Shown here one piece after another: positions 28,181 through 37,956 of a stretch of 64,000 nt of DNA; within the stretch, counting starts at the first letter, position 1; each line of letters opens with the position of its first letter. Origin of the DNA: an uncultured Pelagibacteraceae bacterium (lineage in GTDB: Bacteria; Pseudomonadota; Alphaproteobacteria; Pelagibacterales; Pelagibacteraceae). Location of the stretch: positions 275,862-339,861 of the forward strand of contig CACARD010000001.1 of NCBI GenBank assembly GCA_902534735.1. The letters run 5' to 3'. The notes below the pieces were generated by a model that saw nothing but the letters and a program-made list of their open reading frames with translations, ran no database searches and had not been told where the DNA came from. Position numbers and translations under genes: made by a program.

Positions 28181-29707
28181 TTAATAGTTTAATTTAATAT
28201 CAGATATTTTAAAGGCCTTAATGAGTATTGAAATCAGCAAATAAAAAGCAAAAGTTAAAAGAACTAATAATATAATTGCTAAAAATTTATAACTATTTGA
28301 AAATGTAAAATAATTATCAAGATAATTTATTAATATTTTAAATAATCCCAAGCAAATTAAATTTGAAACTGATATTTTAAAAATCTGTATAAAAAATGAG
28401 TTGTTGAAGTTAAAGTAATTTTTATTTAGGGCAAATACCATTAGTAAGAGTCCATTCAACCATGAGGAAATGGTTGTTGCTATAGGAATAATAATAAAAC
28501 CTATTTTACTAAATAAAGATACACTAATAACAATATTCAAAATTACAGATATCAATGAAAAGTAGAAAGGTGTTTTTGTATCATTTCTAGCAAATATAAA
28601 ACTTGAAAATATTTTTATCATTGAGAATGCAGGTAGACCTAATGCAAAATAAAATAATGCAAGCGCTGAATTTTTTACACTTTCTTCATTAAAAGATCCA
28701 TAACCAAAAAGCGCGGAAACAATTTCTTCAGAAGCAAAAATTAATGCTAGAGTAGCAGGAAGACTTAAAAATAAACTCAACTCCAAAGACTTATTTTGTA
28801 AACTTTCTAATTTTATTTTGTTTTTACTTTTAACATATATACTTAAGTTGGGTAAAATAATTATACCAATTGCAATCCCTGCTATTGCTAAGTTTATCTG
28901 GTATATTCTATCTGCATAATATAAATATGAAACAGCACTTGCTTGGAAGGAGGCAATTATTGTTCCAACTAATATGTTAATTTGAGTAACACCAGACGAA
29001 AATATACTCGGCAAGAGTTTTTTGAAAAAAAATTTTATTTTATTATCTATTTGAAAATTGAATTTAAAACTTGGATAAAAATATTTTCTAGTAAAAATAA
29101 TTAAAAATATAAATTGTATAATTCCCGCAAATGTTACTGCATAACTTAGATAGTAAACTAAATCAGTATCGTTTTTTATAAAAAGAAAACATATTATTAA
29201 TATTATATTTAAAAAAAGTGGGGCTGCAGCTGCGGCAGCAAATTTGTTGTGAGAATTTAAAATTGCTGAAAAAAAAGAAGCTAAACTTATAAAAAGTAAG
29301 AATGGAAAAGTAATTCTTGTTAAATCAACTGCTAACTTGAACTTTTCATCTACATGTGAGAAGCCAGGAGCGATCAATTTTATAAAGCTTGGCATAAAAA
29401 TCTCGATAAGTATTGTTAGACTTAAAAGTGCTAAGACCAATAAATTAAATACAGAGTTTGCAAATTTTTGAGCTTTTTTTTTACTAGAAAAAAGTTCTGA
29501 TGTGTAAGATGGAACAAATGCTGCATTAAAAGTTCCTTCTGCAAACAATCTTCTAAAGGTGTTTGGTATTCTAAATGCTACGAAGAATGCATCAGCAATT
29601 GGTCCCGAACCAAGATAAATAGCTATAAAAAAATCTCTAATGTATCCTAATATTCTGCTTAGTATAACAAACAGACTAAATGTGCCTGTTGACTTAATTA
29701 AATTCAT
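28181..29707 (-). CDS. murJ: MurJ, lipid II flippase
   Basis: Inner-membrane transporter flipping the peptidoglycan precursor lipid II. 508 aa with about 14 membrane helices; the N-terminal SRILGYIRDFFIAIYLGSG and FRRLFAEGTFNAAFVP blocks are signatures of the family. It faces maeB across 44 bp. Confidence 0.94.
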   Translation of the reverse strand: MNLIKSTGTFSLFVILSRILGYIRDFFIAIYLGSGPIADAFFVAFRIPNTFRRLFAEGTFNAAFVPSYTSELFSSKKKAQKFANSVFNLLVLALLSLTILIEIFMPSFIKLIAPGFSHVDEKFKLAVDLTRITFPFLLFISLASFFSAILNSHNKFAAAAAAPLFLNIILIICFLFIKNDTDLVYYLSYAVTFAGIIQFIFLIIFTRKYFYPSFKFNFQIDNKIKFFFKKLLPSIFSSGVTQINILVGTIIASFQASAVSYLYYADRIYQINLAIAGIAIGIIILPNLSIYVKSKNKIKLESLQNKSLELSLFLSLPATLALIFASEEIVSALFGYGSFNEESVKNSALALFYFALGLPAFSMIKIFSSFIFARNDTKTPFYFSLISVILNIVISVSLFSKIGFIIIPIATTISSWLNGLLLMVFALNKNYFNFNNSFFIQIFKISVSNLICLGLFKILINYLDNYFTFSNSYKFLAIILLVLLTFAFYLLISILIKAFKISDIKLNY

Positions 29708-29751
29708 AAATCATATTACTAACTTAATCCTTTTGTATATCTAAACAAATA

Positions 29752-32040
29752 ATGAAAAAAAACAAAATTGAACATTATTCTGATAAAGAAGCTTTAGATT
29801 TTCATACTAATGATAAATCTGGCAAAATAGAGATTGTTTCATCCAAGCCTGTAACAACAAAAAGAGACTTGGCTCTAGCTTACTCTCCTGGTGTTGCTGC
29901 TCCTGTAAAAGCAATAGCAGACAATCCTGAATTAGCATATGAATACACTACTAAAGGAAATTTAGTTGCAGTAATTAGTAACGGATCAGCAATATTAGGG
30001 CTAGGAAATTTGGGTGCGATAGCATCAAAACCAGTTATGGAAGGAAAAGCTGTTCTATTTAAAAGATTTGCAGATATTGATTCGATAGATTTAGAAATAG
30101 ACACAGAAGATACAAAAGAAATAATTAATTCAATAAAGCATATCGCAAAAAGTTTTGGTGGTATAAATCTTGAAGACATTGCAGCTCCAAACTGTTTTAT
30201 TATTGAAGAAGAATTAAAAAAAATTCTAGATATTCCCGTGTTTCATGATGATCAACATGGAACTGCAATCATTACGACAGCCGCACTAATTAACGCAGTT
30301 GATATTGCAAAAAAAAACTTAAAAAAAATTAAAATAGTGATTAATGGTGCGGGTGCTGCAGCTATGGCATGCGCAAAATTATTTAGAAGCACTGGTATTC
30401 CAAAAAATAATATTAAGATGTTGGATACTAAGGGCGTAATAAATAAAAATAGAAAAGATATTAATTCTTGGAAAAAAGAATTTGCAGTAGAAACAAAGGA
30501 TAAAAGTTTAGACGATGCGATGAAAAATGCAGATGTATTTTTAGGCTTATCTGCAGCAGGTGTTGTTAAAAAGAGTATGGTTAAAAAAATGGCGAAAAAT
30601 CCAATTATATTTGCTTGCGCAAATCCAGATCCTGAAATTAAACCAGAAGATATAGAAGAAGTGAGAAATGACGCAATTATAGCAACGGGTAGATCCGATT
30701 ATCCAAATCAAGTAAATAATTTAATTGGGTTTCCTTATATATTTAGGGGAGCATTAGATGTTAGAGCAAAAACTATTAATGAAGAAATGAAAGTTGCGGC
30801 AGCTAATGCTATCGCCTCTCTTGCAAGAGAATTTGTGCCTGATGAGGTCGCAGCTGCAATGGGTGGTGAAAGGCCAAATTATGGGAAAGAATATATTATC
30901 CCGTCAACTTTTGACCCACGGTTAATAAGCGTTATACCAGTAGCAGTAGCAAAAGCAGCCATTAAATCTGGAGTTGCTAGAAAAAAAATAGAAAATTTTG
31001 ATCAATATTCTGAACAGCTAAAACAAAGGCTTGATCCATCTGTAACAATTATGCAGGGAATAAATAACCAAATTAAAAAAACGAACAAAAAAGTTGTATT
31101 TGCTGATGGTGAAGATGAAAATACTTTAAAAGCAGCTATAGCTTTTAAAAATAGTGGATTAGGTACGCCTATTTTGGTTGCTAAAGAAAAAGTGGTTAAA
31201 GAAAAACTGAGAGAGATTGGTTATGGAGAAAACTTTGATATTCAAATTGTGAATTCTACTTTGAGTGACAAGCGAAAAAAATATGTGAATTACTTATTTA
31301 AAAAACTTCAAAGAACAGAGGGATTGCTTGAAAGAGATTGTGATAAAATGGTTAGAAATGACAGGGTTATATGGGGTTCTTGCATGGTTGCATGTGGAGA
31401 TGCTGATGCAATGGTAACTGGAAATTCAAGAAGGTATGGACAATCTCTTGATAAAGTAAAAAAAGTCATAGATGCTAGACCGGGAGAAATTATGTTTGGA
31501 TTGAACATGATTGTAAATAAGGGCAAAACAGTTTTTATTGCAGACACAAGTGTTCACGAATATCCAACGTCTGAACAACTTTCTGAAATAGCTATTTCTG
31601 CATCTAGAGTAGCAAAATTATTCGGTTTTGAACCAAAAGTAGCTTTTCTTTCACATTCAACGTTTGGCCAACCAATTACAGCTAGAACTAAACATATAAG
31701 AGATGCAGTAGAAATTTTAAAAAATAAAAAAGTTAACTTTAAGTTTGATGGGGATATGCAACCTGATGTAGCCTTAAGTGATGAATATAAAGACCTTTAT
31801 CCATTCTCTGAAATTGTTGGTAATGCAAATATATTGATTATGCCTGGACAACATAGTGCTGCAATAACTTATAAAATAATGAAAACTTTAGGTGGCGCAA
31901 AAGTAATTGGACCACTATTAATTGGTTTGGGACAAGCAATTGAAATTGCGCCGTTGAGATCATCCACATCTGACATATTAAATTTAGCATCTGTGGCAGC
32001 ATATTCGGCAGGAGTGATTAATTACAAAAAACCGAATTAG
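29752..32040 (+). CDS. maeB: NADP-dependent malic enzyme with phosphotransacetylase-like domain
   Basis: Oxidative decarboxylation of malate to pyruvate with NADPH. 762 aa in two parts: malic enzyme domain (about 1-430) with RDLALAYSPGVAAP, the IPVFHDDQHGTA metal/substrate region and the INGAGAAAMACAKLF cofactor loop; then a C-terminal phosphotransacetylase-like domain (FADGEDE to the end) typical of proteobacterial MaeB and thought to be regulatory. Convergent with the BON gene, overlapping by 4 nt. Confidence 0.95.
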   Translation: MKKNKIEHYSDKEALDFHTNDKSGKIEIVSSKPVTTKRDLALAYSPGVAAPVKAIADNPELAYEYTTKGNLVAVISNGSAILGLGNLGAIASKPVMEGKAVLFKRFADIDSIDLEIDTEDTKEIINSIKHIAKSFGGINLEDIAAPNCFIIEEELKKILDIPVFHDDQHGTAIITTAALINAVDIAKKNLKKIKIVINGAGAAAMACAKLFRSTGIPKNNIKMLDTKGVINKNRKDINSWKKEFAVETKDKSLDDAMKNADVFLGLSAAGVVKKSMVKKMAKNPIIFACANPDPEIKPEDIEEVRNDAIIATGRSDYPNQVNNLIGFPYIFRGALDVRAKTINEEMKVAAANAIASLAREFVPDEVAAAMGGERPNYGKEYIIPSTFDPRLISVIPVAVAKAAIKSGVARKKIENFDQYSEQLKQRLDPSVTIMQGINNQIKKTNKKVVFADGEDENTLKAAIAFKNSGLGTPILVAKEKVVKEKLREIGYGENFDIQIVNSTLSDKRKKYVNYLFKKLQRTEGLLERDCDKMVRNDRVIWGSCMVACGDADAMVTGNSRRYGQSLDKVKKVIDARPGEIMFGLNMIVNKGKTVFIADTSVHEYPTSEQLSEIAISASRVAKLFGFEPKVAFLSHSTFGQPITARTKHIRDAVEILKNKKVNFKFDGDMQPDVALSDEYKDLYPFSEIVGNANILIMPGQHSAAITYKIMKTLGGAKVIGPLLIGLGQAIEIAPLRSSTSDILNLASVAAYSAGVINYKKPN

Positions 32041-32630
32041 TTTTTTACTACTCTAAGATCTTCTACTAAAAAAATACTCGTAACAACATCTTCCACATCT
32101 AGAACTTTCTTGGCTTCATTTATAACTTCGGCTCTTTCCTCTTCATTTTGTGAAATTCCATAAACATAAATTATTTTCTTATATGTATCTATATCATAGT
32201 TTGCAGACTTAATTTTTTTATTTGTTATAAGAGCAGTTCTTAATTGGGAAGTTATCAGTAAATCTTTTGCAGTTTGTTTAAAGTTAAACTCTTCCTTAAT
32301 TTTCAAATCATTTTTGACAGATCTTGCTCCTTTTATTTCCCAACCTAATTTTGTAATTTTTAATTTTTCCTCTACTGTGTCCACTTTACCTGTTATAAAT
32401 ATTCTACCGTCTAAAACTTTTGTTTTTACTTTTAACAAATAACCACTATCCATTAAGATTAATTTTGCTCTCAAATTTTTTTGCATTAAAGAATCATCTA
32501 TTTGTGTTCCGATAGTTCTTGGGTCCATTGCAACTGAAACTCCTGTACCTAAAACTCCAGTTGATGAATAGCCAACACATCCTGAAATTAAAATAAAAGT
32601 TATAATTAATATTAAATTTTTAAATTTCAT
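32037..32630 (-). CDS. BON-domain outer-membrane lipoprotein (YraP/DolP-like)
   Basis: 197-aa lipoprotein: signal peptide with lipobox ILISGC (Cys18), followed by two BON domains (about 45-115 and 120-190). The family includes E. coli DolP (YraP), an outer-membrane integrity factor. It overlaps the 3' end of rsmI by 11 nt. The neighbourhood rsmI, LpoA-like gene and BON lipoprotein parallels the E. coli yraL-yraM...yraP region, supporting the assignment. Confidence 0.85.
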   Translation of the reverse strand: MKFKNLILIITFILISGCVGYSSTGVLGTGVSVAMDPRTIGTQIDDSLMQKNLRAKLILMDSGYLLKVKTKVLDGRIFITGKVDTVEEKLKITKLGWEIKGARSVKNDLKIKEEFNFKQTAKDLLITSQLRTALITNKKIKSANYDIDTYKKIIYVYGISQNEEERAEVINEAKKVLDVEDVVTSIFLVEDLRVVKN

Positions 32631-33477
32631 TTTTTTTCTTTAAGCAATACTCATAAACAATTTTTTTTGATATATTATTCTCCTTATTAATTTTTGATGT
32701 AATATCTTTAATCGACATTTTTTTTAAAAGTTTAATAATTTTTTTTTTAACTGATTCTTCAATTACTTGTAACCTATTTTGTAAGTTTGAATTTTCTGAT
32801 ATAACTACAGTAATCTCACCTTTTTCTAATATATTAATATTATTAAGGTTTTTAACCTTATCTCTAATATATTCCTCATGCAATTTTGTCATTTCTCTAG
32901 TAATTAAAATATCTCTATCATTAAAATATTTTTGAATTTGAGCTGTTATTTTTTTTATTTTTTTGGGTGAAATAAAAAAAACAATTGAATAATTTAAATT
33001 AGAGATCTTTTTAAAAAATTGATCAATTTGTAACTTTTTATCAGGTAAAAAACCACAAAATAAGAAATTGTTTGAAAAGCCGCTTATAGAGACAGCCGCT
33101 GTGACAGCAGAGGATCCTGGAACTGGAAATATATTGATTTTATTCTTGATGCATTCATTTATCAAAATTCCACCTGGATCTGAAATTGTTGGAGTACCTG
33201 CATCCGAAATGATAGAAATTACCTTATTTTCTTTTAGTAAATTTATTACGTATTTGATATTTTTTTTTTCACTAAACTTATGATTAGCCAATAATTTTGT
33301 ATTTATATTGAACCTAGATAATAGTTTACTTGAAACCCTCGTGTCTTCTGTCAAAATCAAATCTGATTTATTAAGTATGTATATAGCTCTTAAAGTAATA
33401 TCTCCTAAATTTCCTATCGGCGTAGAAACACAATATAGCCCAGGTTTTAATTTATCATTTAATTCAATATTATACAT
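32620..33477 (-). CDS. rsmI: 16S rRNA 2'-O-ribose C1402 methyltransferase
   Basis: SAM-dependent methyltransferase of the tetrapyrrole-methylase fold acting on C1402 of 16S rRNA. 285 aa with LYCVSTPIGNLGDIT at the N-terminus, ISDAGTPTISDPGG and PGSSAVTAAVSISG. Start codons of rsmI and the divergent LpoA-like gene are only 3 bp apart. Confidence 0.94.
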   Translation of the reverse strand: MYNIELNDKLKPGLYCVSTPIGNLGDITLRAIYILNKSDLILTEDTRVSSKLLSRFNINTKLLANHKFSEKKNIKYVINLLKENKVISIISDAGTPTISDPGGILINECIKNKINIFPVPGSSAVTAAVSISGFSNNFLFCGFLPDKKLQIDQFFKKISNLNYSIVFFISPKKIKKITAQIQKYFNDRDILITREMTKLHEEYIRDKVKNLNNINILEKGEITVVISENSNLQNRLQVIEESVKKKIIKLLKKMSIKDITSKINKENNISKKIVYEYCLKKKNEI

Positions 33478-33480
33478 TTA

Positions 33481-34638
33481 ATGACGATGAGAAAATTATA
33501 TATCATAGTTTTAAAAGTTTTTCTTATAATCGTTTTCTCACATCTTAAGGCAATATCAGATGAAAAAATTAAAATAGGTTTAATTGTACCTTTATCGGGC
33601 GAATATTCATATATTGGTAATTCAATTCTCAAATCTACAAGAATGGCGTTAAATAAAATTAATGATAATAGAATAACAGTAATACCTAAAGATACCAAAG
33701 CAAACCCGATAGATACATTGAAAGTATCAAAAGAACTTTACAATGATGGTGTAAAAACAATTATTGGACCGGTATTCAATGAGTGTAATAAGTATTTAGA
33801 TGAATTAAATGAAGTAACATTTTTATCTTTTACAAACAAAATTAGAAGTAATCCAAAAAATGTAATTTCTGCAGGGATAAATGCAATATCACAAATAAAT
33901 ACAATTAAAAAATATTTAAGTGAAAATAATTTAAAAAATACAATATTTTTAATACCTGAAACAGAATATAAAAGAGAAATTGAAGAGGCTATTGAAAAGT
34001 CTAATTTAATATTAAAAGAAAAATTTATATATAGCAAAGATCCAACGTTGCTAACAAAGCAAATAGAAGATTTAACAAGATATCAACAAAGAAAGCAAAA
34101 TTTAGAAAACGAAATTAAAAGATTAGAAAATTCAAATACATTAAATAAAAAGAAAAAAATAGGTGAATTAAAAAAAAAAGATACTTTAGGTTTCATTAAT
34201 TTTGACTCTGTAATAATTGCAGATTTTAGCGAAAGTCTAAAAAGTGTTGCCACATCTTTATTATATACGGACGTCTCTTCAAAAAGAATAAAATACATCA
34301 CATTGAATCAATGGTTTGATGAAAGTCTTTTAAAGGAGACTTCATTGCATCCGATATATTTCCCATCGATAAATAAGGATAATTTTGAAATATTTCAAAA
34401 AGAATACATTCAAAACTTCAAAACTATACCAAATCAAATTTCATTTTTAAGTTATGATTTAATAGGTCTGGTATATTACTTGTTAATAAATAATGATTTT
34501 GAGACTAATGAAAATTTATTCATTAAGAAAAATAAATTTAAAGGAAAAATAGGTATATTTGAAATAAATAGAAAAACAATCACTCATCAATTAAACTTTT
34601 ATGAAATAAAAGAGGAAAATTTTAAAGAAATTTTTTAA
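33481..34638 (+). CDS. LpoA-like penicillin-binding protein activator (periplasmic binding fold)
   Basis: 385-aa exported protein with a signal peptide (about 1-26) and a type I periplasmic-binding-protein domain starting KIKIGLIVPLSGEYSYIG. Around residues 205-235 there is a Lys/Glu-rich, probably coiled-coil insertion. It could be read as an ABC-transporter ligand protein, but no transporter is nearby, and its position divergent to rsmI matches lpoA (yraM) of gammaproteobacteria. There is no lipobox, unlike E. coli LpoA. Confidence 0.7.
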   Translation: MTMRKLYIIVLKVFLIIVFSHLKAISDEKIKIGLIVPLSGEYSYIGNSILKSTRMALNKINDNRITVIPKDTKANPIDTLKVSKELYNDGVKTIIGPVFNECNKYLDELNEVTFLSFTNKIRSNPKNVISAGINAISQINTIKKYLSENNLKNTIFLIPETEYKREIEEAIEKSNLILKEKFIYSKDPTLLTKQIEDLTRYQQRKQNLENEIKRLENSNTLNKKKKIGELKKKDTLGFINFDSVIIADFSESLKSVATSLLYTDVSSKRIKYITLNQWFDESLLKETSLHPIYFPSINKDNFEIFQKEYIQNFKTIPNQISFLSYDLIGLVYYLLINNDFETNENLFIKKNKFKGKIGIFEINRKTITHQLNFYEIKEENFKEIF

Positions 34639-35236
34639 TTTTTTTAAAAGCTTTAGCTCGGTGATCATTTTTAAATTTTAATTTTTGACTCATTTGGCCA
34701 AATGTTAATCTTTTATTTTCAGGAATGAAGATTGGATCATAGCCAAAACCTTTATTTCCAATTTTTTTTTTTGAAATTCTACCATTAATGACTCCTAAAG
34801 ATTGGATCGGATTTTTTTTTAATCCATAAATAGTTAATGCACAAATAAATCTTGCTTTGATCTTTTTTGACTTCCAGTTTTTATCTACTTTCGATAGCTT
34901 TTGATATACTTTTGATATAGCCAAATTAAAATCACCTTTTTTTCCAGCCCATCTTGCGGAAAAAATTCCTGGTTGATTATTTAGCAAATCAATTTCAAGT
35001 CCAGAGTCATCTGCGATACAAATTTTTTTTGTTTTTTTTGAAAAATGCTTCGCTTTAATTAAAGAATTTTTTAGAAAAGTGTTTCCATTCTCTTTGGGGC
35101 TTTTGAGACCATAGTCTTTTGGAGAAGTAATAATGTAGTATTTGGGCAGTAAATCCTTTATTTCTTTTATTTTTCCGTCATTATTTGACCCTATTACGAT
35201 TTTCTTACTTTTTTTTTTTAACATCTGGAATTTCAT
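34622..35236 (-). CDS. rdgB: XTP/dITP pyrophosphatase (RdgB/HAM1)
   Basis: House-cleaning enzyme that hydrolyses non-canonical purine NTPs. About 204 aa with IVIGSNNDGKIKEI, CIADDSGLEIDLL, GIFSARWAG and GFGYDPIFIPE, all family signatures. An in-frame ATG at 35224 gives a start closer to the family norm, and neither has a clear ribosome-binding site. It overlaps the end of the LpoA-like gene by 17 nt and faces grpE. Confidence 0.93.
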   Translation of the reverse strand: MKFQMLKKKSKKIVIGSNNDGKIKEIKDLLPKYYIITSPKDYGLKSPKENGNTFLKNSLIKAKHFSKKTKKICIADDSGLEIDLLNNQPGIFSARWAGKKGDFNLAISKVYQKLSKVDKNWKSKKIKARFICALTIYGLKKNPIQSLGVINGRISKKKIGNKGFGYDPIFIPENKRLTFGQMSQKLKFKNDHRAKAFKKIKKFL

Positions 35237-35252
35237 AAATTTCTTACCATAT
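35225..35252 (+). promoter_or_regulatory. Possible heat-shock (RpoH-type) promoter of grpE
   Basis: CTGGAAT (compare CTTGAAA) and, 14 nt later, ACCATAT (compare CCCATnT), upstream of grpE and inside the 5' end of the divergent rdgB. Start of transcription would be almost at the grpE ATG. This is a weak match by eye only. Confidence 0.25.
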
Positions 35253-35260
35253 AGTCTTTA

Positions 35261-35944
35261 ATGGAAAAAGAAGAAACACAAAATAAAGAAGATCAAAATT
35301 TAAAAAACGAAAACTCAGACCTAAGTAAAGATAAAAAGGGTTCAGATGAGACTGGAGAAAGAGAGGATGAGGAACAACTATCACCTGAAGATGAGACTGG
35401 AGAAAGAGAGGATGAGGAACAACTATCACCTGAAGATGAAATTGCAAAGCTTAAAGATAAAGTTGCAAGAACATTTGCTGAAATGGAAAATCAGAGGAGA
35501 AGATTTGAAAAAGAAAAAGATGAGGCTTTTGAATATGGTGGATTTTCATTTGCAAGAGAAACTCTTAATCTTTTAGATAATTTAGAGAGATCAAAACAAA
35601 CTCTGGAAAATGATGAAACTATAAAAGATAAAGATACCTTAAAAAAATTATTAGATCATATAGATATTATTAATAAAGATATGATTTCAATTTTCAAAAA
35701 AAATAATATTGAACCGATTAAAGCAATTAACGAAAAATTGGATCCAAATTTACATCAGGCTATGATGGAAGTCGAAGATGATGCCAAAGATCAAGGCACA
35801 ATAGTCCAAGAAATTCAAAAAGGATTTATGATGAAAGATAGGTTGCTAAGACCTTCGTTGGTAGCTGTATCTAAAAAAAAAGTTGAAGATAAACAGAATA
35901 ACCAAAAAAACCAAGAAAATGAGGAAAAAGAGGTAAAAAATTAA
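35261..35944 (+). CDS. grpE: GrpE, nucleotide exchange factor of DnaK
   Basis: Heat-shock co-chaperone that releases ADP from DnaK. 227 aa: acidic, disordered N-terminus with a duplicated 15-residue segment (DETGEREDEEQLSPE, twice in a row), a long coiled-coil dimerisation helix (about 62-130), and the beta-wing domain with KLDPNLHQAMMEV and GFMMKDRLLRPSLVAV. First gene of a grpE-dnaK-dnaJ cluster. Confidence 0.95.
   Translation: MEKEETQNKEDQNLKNENSDLSKDKKGSDETGEREDEEQLSPEDETGEREDEEQLSPEDEIAKLKDKVARTFAEMENQRRRFEKEKDEAFEYGGFSFARETLNLLDNLERSKQTLENDETIKDKDTLKKLLDHIDIINKDMISIFKKNNIEPIKAINEKLDPNLHQAMMEVEDDAKDQGTIVQEIQKGFMMKDRLLRPSLVAVSKKKVEDKQNNQKNQENEEKEVKN
35345..35434 (+). repeat. 45-bp perfect tandem duplication inside grpE
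   Basis: Positions 35345-35389 and 35390-35434 are identical, and the sequence after the second copy starts a third (GATGA). The unit is 15 codons, so the frame is kept. It encodes an acidic stretch in the flexible N-terminus of GrpE. Identity at the DNA level suggests a recent duplication. Confidence 0.95.
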
Positions 35945-35956
35945 TTATTTATTATG

Positions 35957-35984
35957 GTTGTAGTTGTAAAATTAACACTTATAT
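35957..35984 (+). promoter_or_regulatory. Candidate RpoH-type promoter of dnaK
   Basis: In the 61-bp grpE-dnaK gap, GTTG (35957-35960) is followed after 17 nt by CTTATAT (35978-35984). The alphaproteobacterial RpoH consensus is CTTG, 17-18 nt, CYTATnTnnG. Transcription would begin near 35991, 15 nt before the dnaK ATG. The support is the spacing and location only. Confidence 0.35.
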
Positions 35985-36005
35985 GAAGATCAAATAGGAC
36001 TAATT

Positions 36006-37928
36006 ATGAGCAAAGTTATAGGTATAGATCTAGGAACAACAAATTCTTGTGTAGCCGTAATGGAAGGAACACAAGCAAAAGTTTTAGAAAACGCTGAAGG
36101 AGCAAGGACTACACCATCAGTTGTAGCATTTGCAGATGAAGGTGAAAAATTAATAGGTCAACCAGCAAAAAGACAAGCAGTTACAAATCCTGAAAATACA
36201 ATATTTGCAGTTAAAAGATTAATTGGAAGAAATTTTGATGATCCAACAGTTAAAAAAGACGTTGAGACTGCTCCTTTTAAAATAGTTAATTCTGATAAAG
36301 GCGATGCATGGATCGAAGCAAAAGGGCAAAAATATTCGCCATCACAAATTTCAGCTTTCACACTTCAAAAAATGAAAGAGACAGCAGAAAAATATTTAGG
36401 TTCAGAAGTAAAACAAGCTGTAATAACCGTCCCAGCTTACTTTAATGACGCTCAAAGGCAAGCAACAAAAGATGCGGGCAAAATTGCAGGTCTTGAAGTT
36501 TTAAGAATTATAAATGAACCAACAGCAGCGTCTTTAGCATATGGTTTAGATAAAAAAGCTAATAAAAAAATAGCAGTATACGATCTAGGCGGTGGAACAT
36601 TTGATGTTTCAATTCTAGAGTTGGGTGATGGTGTATTCGAGGTAAAATCAACCAATGGTGATACATTTTTAGGTGGAGAGGATTTTGATAATGCTATTGT
36701 GGATTATTTGCTTTCGGAATTTAAAAAAGAAAACGGTATTGATTTAAAATCTGATAAATTAGCCTTACAGAGATTAAAAGAAGCAGCAGAAAAAGCAAAA
36801 ATAGAATTATCATCTGCAACACAAACTGAGATAAATCTTCCGTTTATTACTGCCGATAAAACTGGACCAAAACATATTAACTTGAAAATGACTAGAGCTA
36901 AATTAGAAGCATTAGTTGAAGATCTGATTTCGAGAACAATACCACCATGTAAAACTGCTTTAAAAGATGCAGGTTTGTCTGCAAGCGAAGTAGATGAAAT
37001 AGTACTAGTTGGTGGTATGACTAGAATGCCAAAAGTTATTGAAGAAGTAAAAAATTTCTTTGGAAAAGATCCAAATAAATCCGTAAATCCTGATGAAGTA
37101 GTTGCAATGGGTGCTGCAATTCAAGCAGGTGTTTTACAAGGTGATGTAAAGGACGTGTTACTTTTAGATGTAACTCCTTTATCTCTAGGAATAGAGACTT
37201 TAGGAGGCGTATCTACAAAATTAATAGATAAAAATACAACAATACCAACCAAAAAAAGCCAAGTATTTTCTACCGCAGAAGATAATCAACCAGCAGTATC
37301 AATTAGAGTTCTTCAGGGTGAAAGAGAGATGGCTTCAGATAACAAAGTATTAGGAAACTTTGAATTAGTTGGAATAGCTCCTGCACCTAGAGGAGTTCCA
37401 CAGATTGAAGTGACATTTGATATAGATGCAAATGGTATAGTTAATGTATCAGCCAAAGATAAAGGAACTGGTAAAGAACAAAAAATTCAAATTCAAGCAT
37501 CTGGGGGATTAAGCGATGAAGAAATTAATCAAATGGTCAAAGATGCAGAATCTAATAAAGAGGAAGATAAAAAGAAAAGAGAAGCTGTTGATGCAAGAAA
37601 TCAAGCAGATACATTGATACACTCAACTGAAAAAAATTTAAAAGAGCACGGAAGTAAAGTCTCTGATACAGATAAAAAAGCAATTGAAGATGCATCAGCA
37701 AACCTTAGAAATGCTCTTAAAGGGACTGATGTTGAGGAAATCAAAAAGAAAACACAAGATTTAGTTCAAGCATCTATGAAATTAGGTGAGGCAATTTATA
37801 AATCTCAACAAGGTGCAAAACCTGAAGATGCTCCAAAAGACGCAAAGAAAGAAGATACAAAAGACGATAACGTTGTTGATGCAGATTTTGAAGAAGTAAA
37901 AGACGAGAATAAAGAAAAAAGCGCCTAA
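36006..37928 (+). CDS. dnaK: Chaperone DnaK (Hsp70)
   Basis: ATP-driven Hsp70 chaperone, 640 aa. The ATPase domain begins [18 protein letters not shown] and has the [16 protein letters not shown] and [13 protein letters not shown] phosphate-binding motifs; the substrate-binding domain follows and the acidic tail ends near [13 protein letters not shown], the usual C-terminal signature. Sits between grpE and dnaJ as in many proteobacteria. Confidence 0.98.
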   Translation: MSKVIGIDLGTTNSCVAVMEGTQAKVLENAEGARTTPSVVAFADEGEKLIGQPAKRQAVTNPENTIFAVKRLIGRNFDDPTVKKDVETAPFKIVNSDKGDAWIEAKGQKYSPSQISAFTLQKMKETAEKYLGSEVKQAVITVPAYFNDAQRQATKDAGKIAGLEVLRIINEPTAASLAYGLDKKANKKIAVYDLGGGTFDVSILELGDGVFEVKSTNGDTFLGGEDFDNAIVDYLLSEFKKENGIDLKSDKLALQRLKEAAEKAKIELSSATQTEINLPFITADKTGPKHINLKMTRAKLEALVEDLISRTIPPCKTALKDAGLSASEVDEIVLVGGMTRMPKVIEEVKNFFGKDPNKSVNPDEVVAMGAAIQAGVLQGDVKDVLLLDVTPLSLGIETLGGVSTKLIDKNTTIPTKKSQVFSTAEDNQPAVSIRVLQGEREMASDNKVLGNFELVGIAPAPRGVPQIEVTFDIDANGIVNVSAKDKGTGKEQKIQIQASGGLSDEEINQMVKDAESNKEEDKKKREAVDARNQADTLIHSTEKNLKEHGSKVSDTDKKAIEDASANLRNALKGTDVEEIKKKTQDLVQASMKLGEAIYKSQQGAKPEDAPKDAKKEDTKDDNVVDADFEEVKDENKEKSA

Positions 37929-37956
37929 CAAAACAACTGTTTGTCTATAACATGTT

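Noticed and set aside
35244..35576. Frames with internal repeats overlapping grpE on both strands
   Set aside because: The repetition comes from the 45-bp duplication in grpE; the alternative frames have no gene-like features.
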